This document shows, piece after piece, positions 37,474-49,480 of a stretch of 64,000 nucleotides of DNA. This stretch comes from Myrica gale. Its lineage: Eukaryota; Streptophyta; Magnoliopsida; Fagales; Myricaceae. How positions within the stretch are numbered: position 1 is the stretch's first letter; each line of letters begins with the position of its first letter. The stretch covers positions 19,756,001-19,820,000 of the forward strand of contig OZ005606.1 of the NCBI GenBank assembly GCA_963930655.1, in the 5' to 3' direction. The notes beneath the pieces are model-generated. The model was not told the origin of the DNA. It was given only the letters and a program-made list of their open reading frames with translations, and searched no databases. Position numbers and translations under genes: made by a program.

Positions 37474-38576
37474 GTATAATATGACAATGTCAATCAATTT
37501 ATGACTAATCCAGCATAGAGGAATCACCTAATAGGGTCTGATTCCCGAGTCAGTTTTTTTCTGTATTTTATAGTTTCTATGATTGGATAGCTGAGCTAAT
37601 AGAACTTGATTGTGGTCCTTGTAACAACTTCAATGGTTGCATAAAATGAGAATTAGACAAAAAAAAATGTATTCTCAGTTTTTTTCTTCACTGTGAAATA
37701 GTGAGGAAGATAACAAGCATGTAAGTAGCTGTGTAAAGTAATAAAGTTGTTCATAGAATAAAAAATATAAACATAAGAGGTTGACTTTTTTTGTTTGTGC
37801 CCCAAAATTTTGGGATATGAGAATTGGTGAAAAAGTGAAAAGATAGATGATTTGACTGAATTTTTAATATTTATTATAATGGAAAGTGATGATTTGCCGA
37901 TAAGATAAATTATTTTATAGTTATTTTATTAAGTCAAAATTTTGACATACAAACCCTAAACATGTTTATTTTGAGTAATATTGTATTGCTTAAGTGTTCT
38001 AGCTAACCATCAAAGTTTATGGCTATCTGATATTGTTTATTGCATCATGTTGAATGCTATATGTATGGAGCTAGCTTGACAAAGAATTTAGCCTTGATTA
38101 ATTTCTATAAGATGGAGTTGGATCGTATAAATTCTTATAAGCTTTATGTAACTTGTTTTATTATTAGTAATATAACGAGAATATATTACGTATTTAAAAA
38201 GATCAAAGGGAGCCATTTCCCAATGCCACGTGTCTTTTTGCATTGAACTGTTCGAGATGTCTTCCAGTTTTCTGCTACCCTTACGCGTTGCAACGATCCC
38301 AAAGTACTTGGGCGGGGGCCACCGGGCCAGAGTCTTAGAACTGGCAATCTGTCATTAGGATGCGGCACGTGCGGTGTGTCGTCGGTATGCTCATTCACGT
38401 TGAATTCTAGGTGAGAAAGATTTGAATGCTTTATGCTGGTCACGCAGCAACCCGACGGCACCTGCCAGTTCAAATCGCCCACCAGAAAACTAAAAAGCTT
38501 TTTTTTTTTTCACGAGGAAGCGACAGCGCCGCGGCACGACATCTCAGAGATTCGTGGAACGCTGCCGATTTACGTA
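37474..38576. other. 3' flank of CPSF73-II and intergenic DNA
   Basis: Includes the probable 3' UTR with poly(A)-signal-like sequences (ATAAAATG near 37640, AATAAAG near 37740, AATAAAAAAT near 37758). A decayed foldback sequence lies at about 37793-37954, with ends GTTTGTGCCCCAAAATTTTG and a mirrored CAAAATTTTGACATACAAAC. No second gene recognised. Confidence 0.4.
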
Positions 38577-38774
38577 GGGTGGGTTTGTGTGGTAAAATTT
38601 TTGGTATTGGGTTTAGTGTTGGTATTGGGTTTAGTGAAAAAGTGAAGAGAGAGGTAATATTTTATAGTTTTTGTAATTTTTTATATTTTTTATGGAAGAG
38701 AGAGAGATTATATTGAAGTATTTTATTAGGAGAGAGATAAAATTTTGGGTAAAATTTTAGTGACAAACGCAGCC
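38577..38774. mobile_element. Harbinger-like MITE, family A copy 1
   Basis: 198 bp. The left end GGGTGGGTTTGTGTGG mirrors the right end (GGCTGCGTTTGTCAC in reverse complement), with GTA duplicated at 38574-38576 and 38775-38777. Its interior (GTTGGTATTGGGTTTAGTGA, GTGAAGAGAGAGGTAAT) matches the reverse complement of the copy at 44794-44992 along nearly the whole length. Confidence 0.75.
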
Positions 38775-38799
38775 GTAGTCACTCAGCATACAATGAGTT

Positions 38800-38975
38800 G
38801 TGTTTGGATAATTTTTTGTGTTTTGAAAATTTTTAGGTGATGTTAATTTTATTGGCATGCGTGTTGTAGTTATTCTTATGTAGTGTTAAAAATAATGTTT
38901 GATTGTAGAATTTTTTGTGTTGTAAAAATTAAAAAAAATTCTGAGAATACTGGTTAAACGAACATGCGCTTAGGT
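38800..38975. mobile_element. MITE, family B copy 1
   Basis: Shares TTTTTAGGTGATGTTAATTT, ATTGG(C/T)ATGCGTG(T/C)TGTAGTTATT and GAGAATACT with the element at 61608-61783. The ends (GAGTTGTGTTTGG versus GCGCATGTTCGTTT in reverse complement) are imperfect inverted repeats. The target duplication is not clear, so borders are approximate. Confidence 0.55.
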
Positions 38976-39650
38976 TGAAGAATGTATTTCATCTTCTGTT
39001 TCAGAGAAAAAAAAAGTAGGTCCATCTTTTGACCAACGAACAGACGACGCATCTCACGTACACAAACCATATATCTTTTAAGAAAAAATATTATATCTTA
39101 TACTCTCTTATTATTATACCTTCCTCCAAATTCTACCCTAAAATTTGGACTCCACATTCTCAATAGGTTTAATCCTATGTTATAACTTAACTTTTAGAAT
39201 TGTGATACGTACAATATTTTTAATTACTTTTACTGGTAAGTTCTTAACATAGATAAAAATAATAATATAAACTTATTAATAATTTTGAGTATAAAAAGTG
39301 TTAGGTTTGGTTGCAAGTATAAAAGAATTGTAAGGACATTCACATAAAATACCTTATGAACGTGCACTTCATCTTATATTACAAAAATATGTTATAATTT
39401 TTTGTCTAAACAATTAATTGTTTTTGTAATTTGAACTTGAATGACAGTCAGCACAAAAATAGTTGAGTGGGATTGATCTTCCTTTTTCTTTACGGAGAAA
39501 AACATATACTTATGTCATACTCAAGGGGTTAGCTTGCTGGTTCCAATTTGAGATTTGGGGATTTCTCCCTTTTAAGGTATTAGGTTCGCAACTTTAGTTG
39601 TTACTAATCTTTTAGGCCACCTCTAGGACTTGCAGCTCAATAATTACTCA
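38976..39650. other. Intergenic, nothing recognised
   Basis: AT-rich, with no supported coding, RNA or repeat feature. Confidence 0.4.
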
Positions 39651-39658
39651 ATTTGTGT

Positions 39659-40273
39659 GAGGGGTGGGTATCGGAATGGATGTAACTAGAATGACCAATT
39701 TTGATTCTGTTCTGATACTCAACGGAATACAATTTTTGTATTCTGGTAAATACCGGAATAGAACCGGAAATTTCGGTTTGGCACGTGAGCTTTTCTGGAC
39801 ATATTTTTTAGGGCCTTAATGAGCTAAAAATATTTTTTCGACCAAATTTTTGGAATATTTTTCTGTTATTTAACATAAATTAAAAAAATGTAAATATTCA
39901 TCTAAAATTTAGATTCTAAAATAAATATTCAAGAAAATTTCATATGTTATACTTTATTTTAAGCCTTATTTTTTTTTAAAAAAAAAGCAGAACAAAAAAT
40001 TTCGGTATTTTTTAGTGATTCATCATAAATTAACAATAAAAGTAAAATATGCATCCAAAAACTAGATTCTAAAATTCAAATTCAATCAAATTCCATATGT
40101 TATATTTTATTTTTAGCACTACTTTTATTTTACTTTTTAGAAAAATCGGAACCGGAATTTCCTATTCCGGAAATTGCCAAAAATGACTTCCGGTTCCGAT
40201 ATATGCTAGAACCGTAGCTGGATTTTTGAAATCGAAAATTCCAATTCTTACCGAAATTTTTGTCGACACTTAG
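39659..40273. mobile_element. hAT-like MITE
   Basis: A 615-bp element flanked by a perfect 8-bp duplication ATTTGTGT (39651-39658 and 40274-40281). The ends GAGGGGTGGGTATCGG and (reverse complement of the right end) CTAAGTGTCGAC are weakly inverted. Both subterminal parts carry many CCGGAA / TTCCGG motifs. Non-coding. Confidence 0.65.
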
Positions 40274-40281
40274 ATTTGTGT

Positions 40282-41850
40282 AGGATAAGGAGATTGCATA
40301 AAAGACAAAGCTCTTAATACCATCTTCATCCAAAAACACATCACAACAAAAGTGTGGAAGGATATTTCTATTTTGATGAAGCTTTTTATGTATACTTACC
40401 TTGTCTATGACATTGTTAGGCTCTTATAAATTTGATTATCATCAAATAATTTGAAATCCTAAAGGGGAAGAAGATGTATAGCGTATGAAATTATTGTTAA
40501 GGTTACAAGAAGAAAGACCAACATTTGACTTCGAATAGGCCATATGATTCATTAAGTCCCATGAGAAATTGACACGAAATTTTGTCAACGTTCAAAACGC
40601 TAACACTAACCATAAACAAAATATGTTATACAGCTAAAAAGCATTGAGAGCATAAGCTGTTTTCCTGGAAAATGGGACATGCATGGAGAAAGGGTTCAAT
40701 CATGTGCAGTACCTCGACGATCGTTTACTTCTTCTTTTTCTTGGTCCTTCTCATTATTGTTTAAATACGACATGTCGACTAACTAGACTCCTAGCAGTTA
40801 GACGATCGTTTACTTCTTCTTTTTCTTGGTCCTTCTCATTATTGTTTAAATACGACATGTCGACTAACTAGACTCCTAGCAGTTACATATATACAGGCCC
40901 GCCACCAAGCTTAGAACAACACTAAACAAAAAGAGGGATAAAAGAATAAAGAACAGGAGACAGCTTCAAGAAAGTAAGATTATTGAAAAGGAAAATATCG
41001 AGTTATTAAATAAAAAAATTCATTTAATCTTGAGATTATTTTCATATTAAATAATGTTTATTGCCGTCTCAATATTTTATCGAATATGCTTCTATTTTTG
41101 GATACAAATTTATTACAATATATACAATATTTGGTGTATATGCTAAGATGGCAAATCTGAACTCTTCCGCTCGTGACTTTCTCCTTCTTGGATTTTAAGG
41201 GTAACTATTATTACGAAATTCATGCTTATCTCTTAAAAATACAAAAAAAATATATTATGAAAAGACTAATCATCACGGAAGATTTCTCGTGACTTACCCT
41301 TAACCCATTGAGGAAGGCCTTCCATTGAGTGATTTTGCATGCACCGACCTCACAACAAGTGCAGTGGTAAGTTAAGAATTTGCTCGCAGTTGAAGATTCG
41401 AATCTAGGTCCACTTCTGAAGACAGGTTATTTAGACAATAAAAGTGACTTTCTAACAATTAAACCAGACGCGAGTGGACCCGAGAGTCCTCGAAAACATG
41501 AGAAACCCGTGGAAAATGAACTCAAAAGCTCATTGAAAGAAAAAAAACCACCGCACAAGGCAATGACCGAAAGACCGACGTCGGTTCTGCTCCCTTAGAG
41601 CACTAATCATGCATATCCAGCTGTAATTACAAACAACAAAAAAACACACATAAAACTTAAACATGCCGTAAACAAAGAGGCAAGCTCAAACGGGCAAAAG
41701 CATAACATAGTCAACGTTGGCCAGAACTTGGCCGAAGATGATGGCGGTGGTGGTGGTGGTCAGAGGAGATCCACAACCTAGAAGAGAGGGAAAGAGCTAC
41801 AGAGACCAGATCTGGGAAGATGAGCAGATTTCAAATGGTAGAAGGGGCCT
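40282..41850. other. Intergenic, no gene recognised
   Basis: Contains the 85-bp tandem duplication at 40716-40885 and a GGTGGT microsatellite near 41740-41762. Near 41343-41410 there is a tRNA-like stretch (AGTGCAGTGGTAAG, then GATTCGAATC) that could be a SINE head but lacks a visible end. Confidence 0.4.
40716..40885. repeat. 85-bp exact tandem duplication
   Basis: Two adjacent units (40716-40800 and 40801-40885), each starting GACGATCGTTTACTTCTTCT and ending CCTAGCAGTTA, appear identical. Confidence 0.92.
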
Positions 41851-41934
41851 CACGCGCGGCCAAAAGCGGTGACGCGTCAGATCCATGTGCCATCATTGAA
41901 GAATAGTTATGCGGCCAAAAGCGGCGATGCGTGG

Positions 41935-41956
41935 GGCACGTGTAGACACACGTGCC
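41935..41956. promoter_or_regulatory. Palindromic pair of G-box (CACGTG) motifs
   Basis: GGCACGTGT and ACACGTGCC are separated by four bases, a perfect 9-bp inverted repeat with a CACGTG core in each arm. It lies about 770 bp upstream of the RING ligase start, next to a diverged duplication of CGGCCAAAAGCGG (about 41857 and 41912). bZIP/bHLH binding is an inference from the motif only. Confidence 0.45.
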
Positions 41957-42489
41957 ATGGTTGAAGAGTCGGAGAAGCAGCGCTGTGTAGATCTGAGCCG
42001 TCTGAGAGCAGCTATGGGGTGCGTACTCAACGAATCGTGGCAGAAAACGCTCTTTGCCGCTCGGAAGCCACCTGCAAAACAAAGTAAAAAAAACCACCAA
42101 AACAACAAACCAGCGAGAAGCAGGGAAAGGGAAGGAGGAGAAAAAGGGGGAGGAGGAGGGAGCCGAAACTCCCACCCTCCTCTAGGGCTGCGCTGGTTTG
42201 GAGGAAGCATATAGAGTTAAGAGTGAGAAAGGGTTTAGAGGCAGACATCAACTTATAAGTACTTAATTGTTTTGGTCGATAATGTTTAAAAAATAATATT
42301 CATGTGGATCTAGAAAGGGAAGAGAAACAAATAGGGAAATGAGGTTCAAGGTTTTAAAAACTAGGAGATTGATCTTATCTTGTTTGTAATTGGCTTAAGA
42401 TCAACGGTGGCGGAAGGCTAGGTGAATTTTAGCGCGAAAAACATCCAACCGACGAGTTAGTGAATTAACAGGAATACACTAATGGAATA

Positions 42490-42727
42490 AAAACAGTTAT
42501 TAACTAATAAATCATACCCTCCACCTTCTCTGCTGCTCGCTCGACGCTCGTCTACCATTCAACTCCGACAAAAAGCGTCTTTCTCTCTCTTTCTAGAGAG
42601 AGAAAACTTCGAACACTCCCGCAAAGGCCAAAGCGCCCCCCCCCTCTTTAAACTTCTCAACCATTTCTACAGTTAATGCCCTCCCTCCCTCTCCCCTTCT
42701 CTCTCCTCTCCACTCCTCTCTCTAGCT
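42490..42727 (+). promoter_or_regulatory. Core promoter / 5' UTR of the RING-H2 ligase gene
   Basis: A strongly pyrimidine-rich leader (TCTTTCTCTCTC and CTCCCTCTCCCC runs) precedes the ATG, as is common for plant 5' UTRs. A TATA box is not obvious. Confidence 0.4.
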
Positions 42728-45700
42728 ATGTCATCGCAGTCCTCTTCCACCGCGACTCCGTCCGACTCCCAAGCGCCTCTCCTCCGCCCCCGCCAGGGTT
42801 CGTCCGACGCCTCCCCCGCCCGCCCCACCACCCTCGCCCTCCTGCTTGGTCGCGCCACCGGCCGCCGTGGCCCCTCCATGCTCGTCCGGGAGTCTGCTGC
42901 CCGCGAATTGGAGGAGCGCCGCGCTGACTGGGGCTACTCGAAGCCGGTGATCGCCCTCGACATGATGTGGAACTCCGCGTTCGTCGTTGTCTCGGTGGCG
43001 ATGCTGCTCTGCACGTTGGACGAGCACCCCGACACGCCGATTCGACTCTGGATCTGCGGGTACGCGCTGCAGTGCGCGGTGCACGTCTTGCTGGTGTGGG
43101 TGGAATACCGCAGGAGGAACGCACGGAGAGCGTCTAGGGTGAGGGCTAGAGACGAGGAGAATCAGATGGAGGTCGCGGGGGAAGCCAACGATAGCGAGGA
43201 CGAGGAGGATGGCGTCGACGGGGTTTCGGGGAGTTCGAGCCGGTCTAGGTGAGTTTTTTTTTTGTGGTCTGATTCCACTTTTCAGCTTGAATTTGAATTC
43301 GTACGTGGAATTCGAATTTATTTTCTTGAGGCGGGCTGGAGTTGTATTAAATTAAGGTTTTTGATCTTCGGTTTGTGAACTTCGATGAGTTTTTGGTCTA
43401 TTTTGAGCTCTAGGGATGTTATCTAATCTGGATGAGAATTATGTTTTGGGAGTCTGAAGGCATTTACAGGTATTTTATTCAGGTGCTGATATACATTTCA
43501 CTAAAGGGAGTCCTTTTATGTTTTTTCCTCTCCCTATTGATTTATGTTGGAACTGCCTATAAGTTCATTATGGATAGCATTGGCTGAAAAAGATCGTTCT
43601 TAGTTTTTGACCATTGACGTAGCTAAGACCACAAGATTGATGAATGCCAAGTCTGCAAAATCTTTTAGCTCTTTTGGTGATAAATTGGTGTGGAGATATA
43701 TGTTACAAAGTTGTCTGCTAATCTTCTTTCAACCCTGAACTTCAAGGTGTCTTGGCAGCAGACTGGTGTATTATAGGGAAGCTTGCAATACTATTCCATA
43801 TTTTAAGATCCCTTAATGATTGTGGGCGTAAGTCAAATTCTCCCCCCACTCGCCGAATGGGAATGCATAATGCATAACAATCGTCCACTAGTGTCATAGG
43901 AACGGTCATCTAAGCAGTTCCCGCATCTCTGTGTAGTTGGAATATATGGTGTCGCTGAGTCCTTTATAAGCTATAAGAAAAAGAGTTTGAAAAAACATAT
44001 ACTTTGTTGAGTGTCAAGAAGGAGAAAAAGGGGATTATTTCCCTTCACATTATAGATGTAGAAGGTTTTTTTTCTTTGGTCCATGGAAAAAATTAGTTTC
44101 AAGGAAAGGGTCCTAAAATGGAAGCATCGTTGGGAAAATATTTGAAGTAAACTTTTTGTCCTAAAATGGAAGCATCGTTGGGAAAATATTTGAAGTAAAC
44201 TTTTTGCTGGTATAAAATGGATATTAGGTAGACATTTCTATGAGTAACATCTGCTCATTGCTGAAGTCCAAAACTGACCCAAATCGATATAGCATTAATC
44301 CAATGCTGCATGTGGAAGAGTATCAGGAGCAGTGGTGAGAAATCTTCTATACATGTAACAGTTATTACAGGGGATGATAATCGTGTACAATTTAGCATTA
44401 GTTAATAGTTTGGGAGGCTGCAATGAGATCTAGTCTTCTATAACTTTTCATGCTGCATTGGAATAAGAAAAAAAAATGTGATGGTGTTTGTTGGAGTGGT
44501 CCAATAGAACCTTTCGCTTACCGACAGGTCTGTTGGAAGTGCAGGGTTGAGAAGTAAGAGTCATTGGTGTTTTCTTAGATATATAGAACTTCATTGGCTG
44601 AGAAAAAAAAAGATATATAGAACTTCATTGGAAACCGCAACAATATGCGATGATAAACTGGCTTGATTGCTTTGGAGCAGTTGTATGTTTCAGGCTGGAA
44701 ATTATTGTTGGGCACTAAGAGGCAGAGTAAAGTTTTTATTTGTGAAGTAGTTGTTGAGATAGGGACTATAGTGTATATTTGTTGCTTATCCTAGGCTGCG
44801 TTTGCATTCATAATATTCCTCAAAATTTTAACTCTCTCCTAATAAAATATTTCAATATAATCTCTCTCTCTACCTTAAAAAAATATAAAAAATTACAAAA
44901 AATATAAAAAATTACCTCTCTCTTCACCTTTTCACTAAACCCAATACCAACACATATTCCCATACCAAAAATATTACAACACAAACACAACCCTAATTGC
45001 TAGAGTTTTTGTCACCGGTCTTTTCTCTGTTTTTGGCTTATGTGGGTTATGCATCAGATGGTTGTGGCAATGTTGACTTGTTGGAGAGTGCAATTTGTCG
45101 GCATAGGGATAGCATGATCTAGAATGCAATTTCTAATGTCTAATGTAATGCTTTTGGAGTGTACAAATGCTCAAAACTTTGGAGGCATCAAGCTGTAAAT
45201 GGTTACGCAAACGATGCTGTTCTTGAGATCACTTTGTTGTTGGATGGGGATGTCTAGTAGCTTCTGTTTTTCTTCACACAAATACTGATATTGATTGTGC
45301 TGGATCAGGAACTATGTCTCTTTTTGCACTAATTGACAAAGCTGCAATGTGTGTTGGCATAGCATGCTATAACATTAAGTGTTGCAATTAATCTGTTATT
45401 TTAGGCTGCTTTTGTAACTGTACTAGGGGCTGTATGAAAATAGTGGCTCCTCCCTTACTGATTTAATTTTGACTCAGTGTGACTAAACGTTGTGAATCGG
45501 TGAATACAATGGCATCATTTCTCTGGTGGATAGTTGGCTTTTATTGGGTTGTCTCTGGTGGTGATGATCTGCTGCAAAATGCTCCACATTTGTATTGGTA
45601 TGCTTCAACCAGATATCTGCGGAAATTACCTATGCTTATCATACTGTATAATATATAAATAATCTTCCTTTTAAATTTTATCCAGTTTATTAATGTCGCA

Positions 45701-48037
45701 ATTTTTTGGAATTTAGGGATGAATCATTGGGTTGGTTCGATTTAATTTAGTTTACATCGTAATCTGTTCTTTTATTCTTTTAAGAGAAAACAGATTTAAC
45801 CCCCTCAACTGACATCCCATTGGTGATGTGGCTATCAAATGACCAATTTTGGCAACTAGCCTCCTAAACTACAACCTCTTTTGCAAATTACACCCTTTGT
45901 TTAGGATCTGACAATTAAGATGGACAGAAAAATATCTTCACATCAGATGTTAGACAAGGGTGAAAACTACAAATGAGGTGATAATGTTACTAAATAAATT
46001 GGAAGAAACCTCGACAACGAAGAAGCGAAGAAAGTGACGTAATTTGGTGGTGGCATTGCAAATAGGGATTGAGATTGAGGGGCTTAAACCTTCTTTCCAT
46101 TAACAACCAGGCCCTCACAATGATACTTATCTTGCTCTAGGGTCTAGTGGTTCTTCAAGGTACTTTGAATTCTGCAGTTGTATTATCGCAATAGAACCTA
46201 GTCCTTCCAAATAGATTATAGACCCACTGTGTGGGCCTCTCTCTCCCTCTCTCTACTTCTCTCAGAGGGATCTCTTATTCTTGACTTTTGCAGGTTGGCA
46301 GTCGTTTTCCTGGCATTTGATGTCTTCTTTGCTATCTTTTGCGTTGTTCTGGCATGTTTGATCGGTATTGCTCTCTGTTGCTGCTTGCCGTGCATTATTG
46401 CAATTCTGTATGCTGTTGCAGGACAGGTTAGAAGAAAGAACCATTAACTGACTCAAATATCTGAAATGTATTCTTGCCACCGATTTGTGTTCTTGTTTCT
46501 CCTGTTGTGTCAATAGGAAGGAGCGTCAGAAGCAGATCTCAGTATCCTTCCAAAATATATATTCCGAAAATTGGGCAATGAGGAAAAGCCTTGTGGGGGA
46601 TCAGGACTGATGGTTCCAGTAGAAACAAGCAGTGAATACCTGGCAAATGAGCGAGTACTTCTACCTGAGGACGCGGTATTTTTTTATCTTTATCTTTATG
46701 CTTTGTAAGTGATCTGGTATCACATTTGCTTTTCCATGAAAATGCTAATGGTTTTCGCAATTGATTACCTACGTTCTGGAATGTCGACTTTCTACACTTT
46801 TGATAAGAAGCTCTCCTTTTTGGTCTAGAAGTGACAATAGTTTATATTCTTCTATAGCTTCTGTTGGATATTTATGTAAATATGTATAAGCTTATTCACG
46901 TGCATCTGCACTGAGGTGCACAGTTAATGGAAGTTGAATGCTGAAAGATTTGAACAGGGAGCAACCTAGGTGGGGCCAGGGGACCCTCCCCTTTCTATCC
47001 CATAAGGTTTTTGAATGGCGTTTTAGTCATTTTACCTCTAAAATTTTGGCATAACATTATCTTTGGAGTTTTTTTTTTCTAAATAATTTTGTAAATGGTC
47101 CCCACTGCTTCTACCAGGTGAGTGGGCAACGTAGGTGGGAAGTATAAGCATAGCTTCATCCCTAAATGTGAGTGCACTGTCGTTGAGGGAGCTTTTTCCT
47201 TTTGATTCCTAAAATTGACCTTCTAAAGTACAAGTTGACTCCAGAAATTTGTTGCGTGATCTCATGAGTGAGGGTTGAGTGATTAGAGATGCTTAATTCT
47301 GGAGAGGAGGAGGAATTCTTGTGTTTTTAGAAGCACTTCATGAGACCTCAATTGAGACAGCTGACAGCTGTACTGAGCTGCATGAAGCAAAGGAGCATGG
47401 TAGGACTGCATATTAGTCATGTACTACGAATCCCCATTTTGTGTCAATTATGGTTACAAATTGGCTGGTTAGCAACTTCCAACAGTCTCACCTTACCCCC
47501 AAGGGCGATAGCTCAGTAGTTAGGAGGGACATCCTCCTTGGGGCTTGACGTACCAAGTTCGTGTCTCAAGGGTGTGGATGGATTTTCCTGCTGCTGGGCG
47601 AGTTCTTCGACTTATCTGCTCCCTGGGTTGTGGGGTAGGTCTAGTGGGCTGTGGTTTGTACTTCAGGGTTGAGCCAAACGGGTCCAGCTTTGAGGGATTT
47701 TCACGTTATAAAAAAAAGTATTAAAGTTGTAGAAATAACTTCCATGACCTGCAGATAAACTGGATCTGCTAGATAACATCTATTTTTAAAAAAACAATTT
47801 CTGAGGCATGTACATTTATTCTATAGAATGATTTACTTTCTCTTACGATTTTACTTTGGACATTCTTTTCTCCAGGAATGCTGTATATGTCTTAGCTCAT
47901 ATGATGATGGAGCAGAGCTCCATGCTCTTCCCTGCAGCCATCATTTCCATTGTACATGCATTGTAAAATGGCTCAAGATGAACGCAACATGTCCACTCTG
48001 CAAGTACAACATTCTCAAGGGGAGTGAGCCGGTATGA
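42728..48037 (+). CDS. Membrane RING-H2 E3 ubiquitin ligase (At1g12760/At1g63170 type)
   Basis: Five exons join in frame with GT-AG introns: 42728-43248, 45478-45597, 46294-46426, 46517-46675, 47876-48037; 364 residues. The N-terminus is a Ser/Pro/Arg-rich cytosolic region starting [20 protein letters not shown]. Hydrophobic segments follow at about residues 75-95 and 105-125, then further ones from exons 2 and 3 ([43 protein letters not shown]). An acidic stretch ([10 protein letters not shown]) lies between them. The C-terminal RING-H2 has C313, C316, C331, H333, H336, C339, C350 and C353 in the expected spacing. Family knowledge: such multi-membrane RING proteins transfer ubiquitin from an E2 at an endomembrane. 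Substrate is unknown. Exon 1 is GC-rich while introns are AT-rich. No break is visible. Confidence 0.92.
44111..44206. repeat. 48-bp tandem duplication in RING-ligase intron 1
   Basis: Two adjacent copies beginning TCCTAAAATGGAAGCATCGT and ending AACTTTTTG. A second small duplication, AGATATATAGAACTTCATTG, lies near 44577-44630. Confidence 0.88.
44794..44992. mobile_element. Harbinger-like MITE, family A copy 2
   Basis: 199 bp in intron 1 of the RING ligase. The ends GGCTGCGTTTG and (reverse complement) GGTTGTGTTTGTG are inverted repeats, with CTA duplicated at 44791-44793 and 44993-44995. It is the inverse-orientation relative of the copy at 38577-38774. Confidence 0.78.
45793..46090. repeat. 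Foldback MITE-like sequence in RING-ligase intron 2
   Basis: GATTTAACCCCCTCAACTGA at the left mirrors GATTGAGGGGCTTAAACC at the right. The rest is non-coding, and no clear target duplication was found. Confidence 0.45.
47495..47717 (+). mobile_element. tRNA-derived SINE, copy 2
   Basis: The head has a good box A (GATAGCTCAGTAGTTAGGAG) and a box-B-like AAGTTCGTGTCTC. The tail from GACTTATCTGCTCCCTGGG to an A run is the same as in the intron-5 SINE (12800-12997), while the heads differ. No target duplication was found. In intron 4 of the RING ligase. Confidence 0.7.
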
Positions 48038-49480
48038 AGGAAAGATAGGGACCCCCCAAGTGTCTGGGTTCAGCTGTCCACAATTTGTTCAGCAGTTTGT
48101 ACAGAAAATTGAGGCAGAAGGAAAAAGCTTTTTCAAAATATATTGACAGCACAGTAAGTTACAGCAACTTGTTAATCGAGCCTCATTTTGTCTGTTTTAT
48201 GGCCATCTGGAGTTTCCTTTATTCTTCTTACCTCTGGATTTTTTCTTCTGGTTGCCCAAAATGGAGGAATCAATCTGCAGGTATATTACATAGGTGCTTA
48301 ACTTTATTTGTTTCTGGTTTTGTGGTAGAAAGAAAAATGATCCCTTTACATATATTGTATTCTTGTTAATATTGATTGGGAATCATATGCCATGTGCCTC
48401 TGTGATCTTGTCAATTAGATAGGGAACTGGTTTCTGTAACTTGGCTTTGTCCCAAAACCCAATCATTTATTGGAATGGCAGATTATACCATCTGTGTAAT
48501 CTTTTTTCAAAAATAACGTGGAATGTGCTTAAATGAGAAAAGGATTAACTATTGCGAAATTTCGAGGGATAGCAAGTTTTCTTATTATGGAGAATGTTAT
48601 GTTGCCTCTTTCTTTTTAGCCAATTCTTCTTATTTCTAACAGCACATAGCTGTGATAACTTGTCTAGTCTTTGGACTTAATAAAACTGGAAGGAAGAAGA
48701 GGTAGTGCCAATTGTGTCGCTTCTGAGAGTGAACAAGCCGAACTGAGTATGTTTGGTTTGAGCTTCGGTTGTTAAGAGTTAGAATCCAGCTTGTGCTGAG
48801 GTGAAAGTTTGACCCAATTATGTGTAATATTGTGAGGCTGAGAGCGGGGAGTTTCTTTTGTGCTGAGGCTTGTATGCAAAAATGAAATTACACCATCATG
48901 AAAATTCTGGTTAAGTGATGATAGTTACTTTGGTTTTTGGTAAAAGTTATCGCAAATATGAAAAAAGATGATTTTTTTTTGGGTAAGTGATCAAAGTTGT
49001 TTTAAACATGTTTCATCATGGTAAGTATCGTTTTTAAAAGATTAGTTATTGATGAGACATTGCCATAATTTTGAAAAGAAATGCAAAAACTTTGGAGATT
49101 GAACCAGATGTGCTGAAGGTAAAAGATATGAGTTTTTGGATTTAAAAATTGGTGGTAGTAGTATTGATGAATATAGGGGTGATGGCTTGGTTTTCTTGGT
49201 ACTTTTGGGTTTGGAGCTCTTTGAATTGGTTTGGTTCTATGTAGATCAATAATTGGGAGACGAGAGAGGTTGTTGTGAATTAATAACATATTTAAAGAAC
49301 ATAATTACGGTTTTCTGGCAGCTGGGTTAAAAACGAATAGGTATCACGTGTTTCTTTAAAACAAACAAAAGTCTCCTATTTAAAGAAGAACAAAAGCCCC
49401 CAATGGCGCGATAGCGCAATAATTGAACCTCTTGCTACTCGATTGCGGGGCCAGAGTATGAGTGTTCAAATTATTTGACA
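48038..49480. other. 3' UTR of RING ligase and intergenic DNA
   Basis: The 3' UTR probably runs to about 48700 (AATAAAAC near 48679). From about 49400 to 49470 there is a SINE-like head (GGCGCGATAGCGCAATAATT, then GTGTTCAAATT) just before the LINE. No gene recognised. Confidence 0.4.

Noticed and set aside
41831..42251. Frames on both strands upstream of the RING ligase
   Set aside because: Low-complexity repeats without a recognisable product; overlapping frames on both strands suggest composition rather than coding.
42673..43124. Minus-strand Arg-rich frames opposite RING-ligase exon 1
   Set aside because: Mirror frames of a GC-rich exon; the plus-strand exon is supported by splicing and protein family.
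47495..47600. Possible tRNA gene (box A and box B visible)
   Set aside because: It is part of a SINE with a poly(A)-like tail; no proper cloverleaf or acceptor stem was found.
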